DNA of 64,000 nt from Skeletonema tropicum (taxonomy: Eukaryota > Bacillariophyta > Thalassiosirophyceae > Thalassiosirales > Thalassiosiraceae): NCBI GenBank assembly GCA_037178625.1, contig CM074129.1, positions 3,286,001 to 3,350,000 of the forward strand, given 5' to 3'. Position numbers and translations under genes: made by a program. This document shows positions 39,340 through 50,000 of this stretch, piece by piece (the first letter of the stretch is position 1; every line of letters starts with the position of its first letter). The notes under the pieces were generated by a model. That model was not told where the DNA came from. It did no database searches and saw only the letters and a list, made by a program, of their open reading frames with translations.

Positions 39340-42300
39340 CTACGACGAGTCCTCTACAATCCTCATCAATGTATGGTCGCTTGAAGCTGAAAGTTGTTCC
39401 ACACTAATGACATTTGCCCCAGTCGAGCTAATATCAACCTTCGTCAAAGTGTTTCTGTTATCTGTATCGCCAGTACCAAGCTGTCCTCTATCATTCAGCC
39501 CCGTTGCATAAATGTCACCATCTATACTCACAAAGAAAGCGGACAAAGCACTTGGTCCTACACCAAGACTACGAATCGGTGTGCCGCTGTCGTCTGGGAA
39601 TGAAACTAGTGTTCTCAATGCATCGTCGTTGGACCCGTTTCCTAATTGACCAAAGTTGTTCCGTCCACAAGCTGCCACACCCCCGTCTGTGAACAGAATG
39701 AACGAACTCGTCTGTATTGCTTCAAATGAAGCAAGCTGGTCAATTGAGACTGATGACCCCAAGCTTAGAGGCAAAGGCGAAAATATATCAGATCCTTCTG
39801 TATCAGTGCAAAGCTGACCGTAAGAGTTGCTTCCGGTAACAAAGAGTCCCTCAGAGGACTTGAAGAGTGAGAATGCAAGACCTGAAGATATACCAACTAC
39901 CCCTTCGATATCAATTTTTGTTGGTATATTTTCTACTTTGATATCCTCCCCAAGCCCTAACTGACCAAATTCATTTGATCCGCACCCCATCACAGTTCCA
40001 TCATTCAAGAGCAGCAACGTGTGTTCGCTCCCAATTGCAACTCCTGTCACACCGCCCTCGACAACAATTCGTTGAGGAATGGAACGATCAGCAAAATCAC
40101 CAACACATAGCTGTCCTTTGCTGTTCGATCCGGTAGCATAAACGCGACCGTCACCATCTAAGAATATTGTATGCATTGATCCAGGTGAAGAGAATTGCTC
40201 TGCGCCAGCAAATGCTCTGATGAAGAAAGGAGTACTGATACTGTCGCCAGCCTCATCAAGTACATTTGTGATGGGTGTGAAACTATTTTGCCCTTCTGTC
40301 ACATCATCTCCCTGGCCGAGGTGCCCATGGTAATCATCCAGTGAGTCAATATACCCTGCTGACTGAGCTGTACCATCAGGAAGAATGATGATAGAGTAAC
40401 GAGAACCTGCTGATACGTCAGCGACAGCCGCATCTCCTTCTTCAGGTAAATTACTTTGGCCTTCGCCTCCGATTGATTGAAATGATCCCCAGTAATATAG
40501 TTCGTCACTTGCTGGTTGATCGGGCTGCTCCGCAATAGTTGGTGAGTACGTGGGGATAGGAGTAACCTCTGTAGTCGGTGAGTATGTGGAAGGGCTACCT
40601 GAAGAAGTTGAATTTGAAGAAGTAGAAGTTGGCGAGTATGTAGGGATTCTCCCTTCTGATGTTGGTAGATCACCTTCTTCTTTTGTTGGAAAACTTGTGA
40701 CCGGGATGGCTGTGGTTACCTAGGTAATGGGGTTGGCTCCAAAGTTGTTACACCTACAGAAGTTGATGGGGTTGGCTCCAAAGTTGAACCATCACCTAGG
40801 ATCAAAGAGATTGAGTGATATCTTGCTGCCGAGAAAACCAAAACCGTTACCTTGTCCTCAAAGTTGACTCTCGCGGGAGTGTTTCTATCTTGCTGGTCGC
40901 CAACACCCAGCTGGCCCTTGTCGTTGAGTCCAGTGCCAAAAATTTCTCCGTTTTCAGTGATAAAGAAAGCACTCTCTGCGCTTGGTCCAGTTCCCAAGAT
41001 GCGCACAGCCCCATCCATCACAACTGTTGTAATGGGTGCATCTCCATTTGATCCATCGCCAAGCTGTCCGAAGTTATTCCTCCCGCATCCATTCACAGAT
41101 CCATCGGCGTAGAGTATGAAGGAGGAAGATGAAATCGCTTCGAACTGCTTGATGTTCTCCGCAATACCATTGTCAAGGTCAAGCTTAGTAGGAACGTAGA
41201 GCTCTGTTGTATCCGTAATGCTGCAAAGTTGGCCATAACTGTTGCTTCCTGTGACATAGATACCATCTGCAGCCTGGAAGAGGGAGTGATCTTTACCTGC
41301 TGATACGTGCGCCACCTTGTCTAAACTAGATACTACCGTCGGCAAGGATGTTCCAAAGGTGGTACCGAGTCCAAGCTGCCCGAGTTGGTTACTTCCGCAT
41401 CCGTACACATTTCCAAATTCGTCAAGAAGCAAAGTATGCTCTCCGCCAATAGCAACGTCAATAATTCTATTTTCAAGGGGTATTCTCTCAGGAATTGAAC
41501 GATCGATCTCATCGCCCAAGCACAACTGGCCATCATTATTTGAGCCTGTCGCATACGCTCTGCCATTCCTATCTACAAGAATGGAATGAATATTCCCCAT
41601 ATTTGCAGTGCTTTCCACCCCAGCAAAGACTCTGTGGAATAACGGGGCCGAAATAAGTTCTTCATCTTGCACCATATCAATTGGCTTGAGCTCATTGAAA
41701 CCTTCGACCACAATATCTGAGTTGAGGCCCAAGTGTCCTTTGTAATCTTTAATCGACGCGATGAAGCCACCGCTTACAACACTGCCATCCTTCAACAAGA
41801 TCATAGAATAATGTGAGCCTGCAGCTGCGTCCAACACTCCTTCTCCAAGAAAGATTGGCCGTTCGACGTTGATGCCATCACTCTCTTGTCCTATTGACTT
41901 GGGATCACCCCAGAAGATGAATTCGTCTCCCATCATGGTTGGTGCATATGTTAACTCAACAGGAGCAGAAGTAGGGGAAGTTGTAACAATTCCATCCTTG
42001 GTAGGGGGCAATGTTGAAGAAGTTGTTGGTGAAAAGGTCGTAACAATTCCATCCTCTTTCACTGCAAGAGTATGGTCTTCAGCAGCAGACAGAAGCGCTG
42101 TCGTGATGTCTTCGATTATGACAAGAGTGGGGATATTTCTATTGTCTGTATCACCTACACCGAGTTGTCCTTTGTTGTTCAAATCCTGTTCCCCTTATAC
42201 TGCCGTCCTCATAAACAAAGAATGCTGACTCTGCGCTTGGGCCGACTCCTAGCAATGTAACAACTTCACTCTCTCCATCTTCACTCTCTCCTACAACCGT

Positions 42301-45117
42301 AATGAAAGAGTTCTCTTCAGATCCATTTCCAAGCTGACCAAAGTTATTTTTGCCACATCCATTGACAGATCCATCTTCATACAAAATAAAGGTAGAAGAC
42401 TTGATAGCCTTGAGTTCAGTGACGACAGTATCTATCGCAAGTGCTCGGGGTACGAGCAAGGGTTCACCTTCTGAATCAGTACATAACTGACCAAACTCAT
42501 TGCTTCCCATGACGTAGTAACCATCCTCTGTCACGACCAGAGAATGATCCTTCCCAGAACTGATACTCTTTGCAGGTGAACTTAGACCTATGTTCATTGG
42601 CTGGTTAACAAATTGCAGATCTGGGCCAAGTCCCAATTGACCCAATGCATTTGATCCGCATCCGTACACCACTCCATCATCAGCCAATAACAGCGTGAAT
42701 TCTCCGCCAACAGCAATATCGACTATTTTCCGTTCAAAAGGTATTATCTCGGGTATCAATCGGTCAATCTCATCGCCAAGGCATAGTTGGCCCTTGCCAT
42801 TGCTTCCTGTGGCCCATGCGCGACCCATTGAATCAATCAACATTGTATGAATGTTTCCTACCTCAACCTCAACACCAGCAAACGCCTTCTTGAATCGCGG
42901 AGGACTTGTCACCCCGTTCTCAGCATCATTAAAAACCAACGGAATAGGTTGAATGAGATTTTGTCCCTCTTTTAAGTCTTGAGGTTGTATTCCTAAATGC
43001 CCATCATAGTCATCCATTGAATCAATTACCCCAGTTGAAGACGCAGTACCATCGGCAGAGATGACGATAGAATACCTTGTTCCGGCCGACGCGTCAATAC
43101 AGTCAATACCACTATCGAGAGGAGTCAAGATATTGTCACCTGTTTGCGAGGTAGAAAGAGATGAACCCCATACCAACAAATCAAGCGGGGGAACAGTTGG
43201 CCCTGCAGATGAAGGAACAAGCGTAGGCCTTTCTGTCGTCGGCATATTTCCGTTACTTGAATCTGTCGGTGGGTAAGTAGAGGATGTAGGATTCCAGGTT
43301 GGCCATCCTGAAGTTGGAGCATATGTAGGCTCTGACGGAGCTGTTTTAGGAGTGGTTGGGGCAAGAGTTGACGGAGACTGTGACGGTGAATGCATGAAGG
43401 TTGAAGGCTTCGGGGTTGAAGGCTTCAGGGTTGAAGGCATTGGAGTGGGGAGTATTGGCTTCTCTGTTGGCATCACAATCGGCTCCTCTGTCGGCATATA
43501 TGTCGGCACTCCGTTTGTAGGTGAATAAGTTGGGTATTTGGGGGGTGGTTCAATACCAGTTGGAGAGTAAGTTGGCCACGCCATAATTGGCGTTGGGAAT
43601 TTTGGGGGTGGTTCCATGCCAGTTGGAGAGTAAGTTGGCCAAGGCATAATTGGCATAATCGGCAAATATCCCTCGCAGCCTTTTGCGCTCTTCGACTTGC
43701 CAGACTTTGTAACCTTTGCCGACTTGCAATGTTTGCTACTCTTCGAACTGTGCCACCATGCAGTATCTTCTTTTCCTCCCTGCCACCAAGACGTTGCTTC
43801 CCATGTCGGAGTTGTCTTCGCAGTTTTGGAAGCCGCCGGCATTTCCCCACCCTGCCACCAAGATGTTTTCTCTTCGGTTTTGCTAGTCTTCGCGCTTTGA
43901 TACCCATATGGAACTTGCTGGCTATAACGGGGCTCTAATTCGGTATAATGATCCAATATTGTCTTCTTCTTTCCGCCAGGAATCTCTCCAACTGCGGCGC
44001 TCGTCAGAAGCTGTAGTGATGAAGTCGACGACTGCTCACCAACTGGATGATCCTCATAATAAATTGCTTCAGGTGGTGGTGGCAATTCTCCACCCTGCCA
44101 CCAAGACGTCGCTTCCCACGGTGGTGTTGTCTTCGCAGTTTTCGAAGCCAGCGGCATTTCTTCACCCTGCCACTCAAATGATGCTAACGAAGTTTTCTCT
44201 TCGGTTTTGCTAGACTTCGCATTTTCAAAAACATATGGAGCTTGTTCACCAACTGGATTATACTCATAATAAATTGCTTCAGGTGGTGGTGGCAATTCTC
44301 CACCCTGCCACCAAGACGTCGCTTCCCACGGTGGTGTTGTCTTCGCAGTTTTGGAAGCCAGCGGCATTTCTTCACCCTGCCACCCAAATGATGCTAACGA
44401 AGTTTTCTCTTCGGTTTCGGTAGCCTTCGCATTTTCATACACATATGGAGCTTGTTCACCAACTGGATTATACTCATAATAAATTGCTTTGGGTGATGGT
44501 GGCAATTCTCCACCCTGCCACCAAGACGTCGCTTCATGCGGCAAAGTTGTCTTCGCAGTTTTGGAAGCCACTTCAGAAGTCGACGACTGTTCACCAACTG
44601 GATGATCCTCATAATGAATTGCTTTGGTACAATGCTCTACACTTTGTGAGAAGTGAACCTGACAACACTCAATAGCAGAGTGAGAGAAGTAATACCCGAC
44701 ATTGTAGAGGTAAGAATGTGGATACTTGCTGTCATTCACACAAGTGTGAGTGTATGTGTTCGGGTAATACGGTGATTGAAACCCATGCGATGCTAGCATG
44801 TCGGAATTTACGTCACTTTGAATCATTTCAGTCTTCTCCTCAGGCACGCCCTGGTGATCTTCATCACTGACAACACTTGGCTGACGACGAGGAGCTGTTC
44901 CAGTTAATTGATCGTTCCTGACGGGGTGTCGAGCGTTGAACATGAATACACTACTATCTCGAAGGTTACGCCTTAAGGCCATACCATGCTGTCCATCTGC
45001 CGTCTCTGGATCACTTGAGAGTTTGGATTCTACTCTGAGAGCAGTTTTATTTTGTAGATCCTTGGCAGATACATTTCCAATCGCCGTTATGGCCACGACT
45101 GCTGCCAATTTGCCCAT
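39340..45117 (-). CDS. Giant secreted RCC1-repeat protein with W/Y-rich repeats and PTYSPT linkers; frame changes required
   Basis: From the ATG at 45117 there is a signal peptide (MGKLAAVVAITAIGNVSA) and then a Cys-containing YYPNTYTHTCVNDSKYPHSY domain seen in secreted diatom proteins. Tandem 70-residue W/Y-rich repeats follow (EATSWWQGGELPPPPEAIYY), then a Lys/Ser cluster (KSAKVTKSGKSKSAKGC), proline linkers (WPTYSPTG) and three consecutive RCC1-type beta-propeller modules. Each module repeats units such as GCGSNALGQLGLG, ATGSNGKGQLCLGD and GCGKNNFGQLGNG. Modules 1 and 2 join by a +1 step (42183-42169, where GTGLNNKGQLGVGD is restored). Modules 2 and 3 join near 40721-40709 by one -1 or two +1 steps (AGG then AGC). 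The total is about 1,924 aa. Three separate genes are unlikely because modules 2 and 3 have no start or signal peptide. A cell-wall role is an inference. Confidence 0.75.
44040..44630 (-). repeat. 210-bp coding tandem repeat
   Basis: Copies start near 44071, 44281 and 44491 (exactly 210 bp apart) and encode 70 residues each with W-W-Q-G-G-E-L-P and Y-Y-E-Y-N-P-V-G-E-Q blocks. The period is a multiple of three and differences are mostly substitutions, so the repeat has evolved as coding sequence. Further partial copies of the WWQGG part lie at 43770-43880. Confidence 0.85.
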
Positions 45118-45123
45118 CCTCAC

Positions 45124-47063
45124 TGCCGTCTCAAGGTCTGGTTCTATATCGCACCTGTTGTCGCCCTTGTCACTGATTATTTCGATGGGCGTGCATAGTG
45201 GCTGCCTTGCTTTGTTGGCTAGACGCGGAAGGCGGTAATGTGTGAAGGCTACTTGGTTGGTTGTTGCTTCGTGAGGTGCTCTCTCTGCGAGTAATTGAGA
45301 GCGAGAAAAGTCACCCTCTTAGATATGTACCCATTCCTACGTCAAAGGATACCAAATTTTGAAGATGGTTGAAAGAAAGCAAACAAAATTTTGAAGCAGA
45401 TGAGAAAGGGACCCGTCACATCGACAAACACGGGTTCTAAGGCCTACGTAGGAATTCAAATCTTCGTAGAACGTACATACTACCTGTAAGTCCTACCTAA
45501 TGCTGCACTTTTTGACATCAACCATGAAGCTGCCGCTCCTACCGACGGCCCCAACAATGCACACGCTTCAAATATAACCAATATACGCACCTATATCGCT
45601 CTCCATTACTATTGGGTATATTATGGAGGCGTTCCTTTGTCGAGGTAGATGCCGTCGTTGAGTTATTTTACTCGCCATCAACGATATGAAAATTGGTCAT
45701 CTTCGTCCACCTGTGATATGATCCTTTTGGCAATGATACTCTGCACTACAAGGTCCCCTACTTTACATATCTCATCTGCAACATAGTATTGACTTCCGAG
45801 GTCGTGCCCCACGTATGAGAGTGCTCCCTCTATTTATTATTACCCAGGCGCACATGTGATCGGATATGTGATGTTTCACATAATTAATATGCAACAATCA
45901 ACCATATAAACAGTCCATAACAACAATACAAACACAATTCTTCAACTCACAACATAAAAGAGGATGTCGGGGGGGTATACACGCTTCAGTAGCCGCAATA
46001 TAGGTGTAGATGTCATATTTATCATGGTGTAGAGGCCTACATTTTTTTGTAATTTATTGTACCAAATAATATTTCATATTATCAGATTGAAAACACTACT
46101 CCAAACAATACCAATGTATATTATTACCGCAATGATTTGTTAGTTCTGCTTTGGATGTGTTTTGGAATTATTGGTGGCTGTATACAACAATTGATGGTGG
46201 TTATTGTGCCCATTTGAGACGAGTTTTTTGTAATTATTGACTCGTCGCTTCAAGGAGACAATAAGACTCTTTTTATTAGGTTTATGCCCCCCAATCATCG
46301 CTCTATATCATATTATAACTGGGGCATAAGTTTCAGGGCTTCGTTCCTTCTGTGATGCATCCTTTGGTGAGAGTGTCGGTCGCAACAAGGCGACAGGTGG
46401 CTTTTCATGATGGTGTGGCTAGATCACTTATATTCTTGGTGAATACGGTGATTACTGTGGCGATAAGCATCACCTACGAATAATATATGTTTGGTTGTCG
46501 ATTGAGAGGGGCAGGGCGGAGTGATGGCACACCCTACTGCCTCTCTTTTGGATAAATACGGCAGCGGCAGACTGTGTCGTCGAGGGGAAATTTCTAGCGA
46601 TAAAATATGTCGACGAGAATTAATTCGATGTTATTGTATACTGGTGAACTTTTTTAGTAATGAACTACAATATGGGTGTAGAGTTCGCTGCCAAAAAATT
46701 TCACCAGTATATCAAGATGGGACATTATATCACCATAGGACGCAAGCACACCATGGTGCCGGTGCTCCTCATCTTTGTGATGTTGAGTGGAGATGAAAAA
46801 GTGTTTGGCGATAGTTAGCCCGTCAAGAAAATATATTGATTTTTGCCTGTTTTGGTTAGTAAGAGTTAACAAATGTCGTAGCGATAGTCATATCACACGC
46901 TATGTACTATTCCTACGTTGATACTCCTACTTTTGAACTTAGACCGGGAGGCTTAGAACCCGTGATATAAATAGCGAATAGCGATCGTACAAGAGAAAGT
47001 GAAATGACAGCAGCTTTCATGGTAGAGGTAAGTATGCACTTAGAGATTACTCCAGCATAAAAA
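45124..47063. other. 1.9-kb intergenic region with a weak inverted repeat
   Basis: The region is AT-rich and contains no gene that I can support; the 91-codon plus frame at 46521-46796 has no recognisable domain. CACGGGTTCTAAG at 45429-45441 is repeated in inverted orientation at 46952-46964. Nearby blocks (TTCAAA, ACGTAGGAAT, GTACATA) also recur in inverted order. This could mark an old 1.5-kb element. A small stem is possible around TATGCCCC..GGGGCATA (46285-46330). No tRNA seen. Confidence 0.4.
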
Positions 47064-50000
47064 TTATGTAAACTCTCTATCACAATATGAACACTTCTCC
47101 TCTGAATTTATCACTGTGCCACCTTGTAAAATAAATATCACATTCTCGAGGCATACAATACCCTTGTCAAGCTCAGGAGAGGATCTCGTCGATGCTCGCT
47201 TTCGGCTCAGAGATAATACTCCCCTCAAGCACCTTCGTTGCTCTTGTGATGAATATTTTGATATAATGAAGGCGTCACTACGAACAAAAGTTTCCAACAA
47301 CGAAGTTGACAACTCAAATATATCCGACTTATCTCGGAACATTTGAATAACATCTGTCAAGATAGACAAGGGTTGTCTTCCCACCAGAACAGATAAACAA
47401 GCTTGATGTCTTGAGACTATTTGTAAAGATGTGCAAGATGACACGCACCAGTTCAAGATGAGGAGAGCTACGATTACAGCTGGCAAGAAGGGATAGAAGA
47501 TTATCTTGACCACGTGCTCTGAGAAGAAGCTTGCAACTATCGATGGATTTGCTCGTCGTCTTCTCCAAGGTTGAAACAGCCCCCATTACTTCTGGAAAAA
47601 GAGCGCTCTTCCGTAAGCACCTTGATTGCCTTAGCGGTATGTTTTTCATACTTTGAGAGGCTCCTGACATTTATTTTGTTGAGGGTCGCCATGCGCGATG
47701 TAGTCGTAATAAATCTGGGGATTGCAAGCGCATTGTTGACTTCCTGCTTGCGATTCGACTCATAAGCAAAGGCATCGACGACTCTTGGAAATGAATCTAT
47801 TGCCATCTCTGGAGACTCTGATAAGGGTTTTGGAGAGGTTGCAAAATTAGGCTGATGACAAACTTGTCTCGTTGACATCGACTGTCTTAGCCAAATCGAC
47901 TTTTTGAACTACTTTGTCCATTGCAACAGTGAGGTGAAGCCTCTTTTTCCTTAGGAAGCATCGCACGCTGGACTGGATTCTGATGACTGCCATCACCCTC
48001 AGCATGTAGTCAACGTGAGCACTGAATCCTCTCCAAACGCGCTGAATCTCACACGCAGCAAAGTTACGAACCAAATCATCTTGAGAACGAACTATCATCT
48101 CTCTTGCTGCGCGTTGGATAACAGCAACAGCAGATAGTGCACGCTCCTTTTGCACCCTTGCCAAGAATCCACGGACTGCTTTTTGAATTATGGTGCTGCT
48201 CCTGCGCAGAGATGAGAGTACCAAAAGAGCTCTTCTTGCTCTCCATTCTCTGTATCTAGCTTGGATCTTCATTGCCGCCATCACTTGCATCATGTAGTCG
48301 ACATGTGCACTGAATCCTCTCCAAACGCGCTGAATCTCACACGCAGCAAAATTTCTAATCTCTTTCAGTGAACGAGCCATCATCTCTCTTGCTGCACGCT
48401 GAATGGTTACTACGGCAGCAAGCTGATCCTTTTTACGCATTCTTGCCAAGAATCCACGGACTGCTTTTTGAATTATGGTGCTGCTCTTGCGCTGAGATGA
48501 GAGTGTCAAAAGAGCTCTTCTTGCTCTCCATTCTCTGTATCTAGCTTGGATCTTCATTGCCGCCATCACTTGCATCATGTAGTCGACATGTGCACTGAAT
48601 CCTCTCCAAACGCGCTGAATCTCACACGCAGCAAAATTTCTAATCTCTTTCAGTGAACGAGCCATCATCTCTCTTGCTGCACGCTGAATGGTTACTACGG
48701 CAGCAAGCTGATCCTTTTTACGCATTCTTGCCAAGAATCCACGGACTGCTTTTTGAATTATGGTGCTGCTCTTGCGCTGAGATGAGAGTGTCAAAAGAGC
48801 TCTTCTTGCTCTCCTTTCTCTGTATCTAGCTTGGATCTTCATTGCCGCCATCACTTGCATCATGTAGTCGACATGTGCACTGAATCCTCTCCAAACGCGC
48901 TGAATCTCACACGCAGCAAAATTTCTAATCTCTTTCAGGGAACGAGCCATCATCTCTCTTGCTGCACGCTGAATGGTTACTACGGCAGCAAGCTGATCCT
49001 TTTTATGCTTCCTTGCCAAAAATCGGCGTCCTACTTTTTGAATGATGAATACAACTTTGGACCTTTTCAAGCGAACGAGCTATCTTCTCTCTCGCAGCAC
49101 GTTGGATAAGGGCAATAGCAGCAAGTTGATCTTTCTTATGTTTTCTTGCTAACAACCCACGACCTACTTTTTGTAAGACTATACTTGCGCATTGCTGAGA
49201 TGTAATTGATATCCTCGCTAGCTTGCTCCTGAAACAAGCCTGGATAAGAATGATACCATCGAGGGTCTTGTGATACGACGCGACAGCTGAACGCATTCTT
49301 GTGACCGCCTGAATTTTTATTGTAGCTAAAACCAAAAGCATGAAATCAACGTTTTCAGAATACCCACGCCATATCCGCTGGATACTGGTTGCTGCGACTA
49401 CTTTCGTTTTTGCATCGGCCAAAAACTTTCGGACAGTCCCTCTGCAAGATATGAACGCACTTGAGATGAAGTAGATACAAGTCTCTAGTCTGCTTTGATC
49501 TAAAAGCGGCCTGAATAAGAACTTGCAGCCCTTTCCGCTGAGCGACATTTCAACTCAAACACGTGCCTTCTGTAGACTGACTGGATTATTCGTGCTTTCC
49601 GCTTTTGTGTGAGGAAGGTTGATGAAGCATAGAACGACCTGTATGTTTTCTGAATCTGGCACGCAGCTTGAGCTCTCGCGTTTATCAGATGATTAACTGT
49701 CTTCCTTGCATGATAACTTCGGACTTGAAGTCTGCAACTGCACAACTCCAGTGAGAACAGTGCTGTACAATGTCTCGCAAACGTGGCGACGAAATTGAGC
49801 TTGAATCTTCTTCGCACTTTTTTCCCAAGTTAGAAAAATTTCAAAGCATTTCATTTCTTCCACAATCTTCCTTGCCTTATGCCCTCTAACAATCTTTTGG
49901 ATCATTGTCGCGGCTGCCAAAGTTTTCATATACTTGATTCTAACATAGTAACCTCTAAAAAACGCAGTCACCTTGACTGACGCCAGCTCCTCCCTAGATT

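Noticed and set aside
40299..40673. 124-codon frame rich in Leu/Gln
   Set aside because: It is an out-of-frame reading of the PTYSPT linker of RCC1 module 3.
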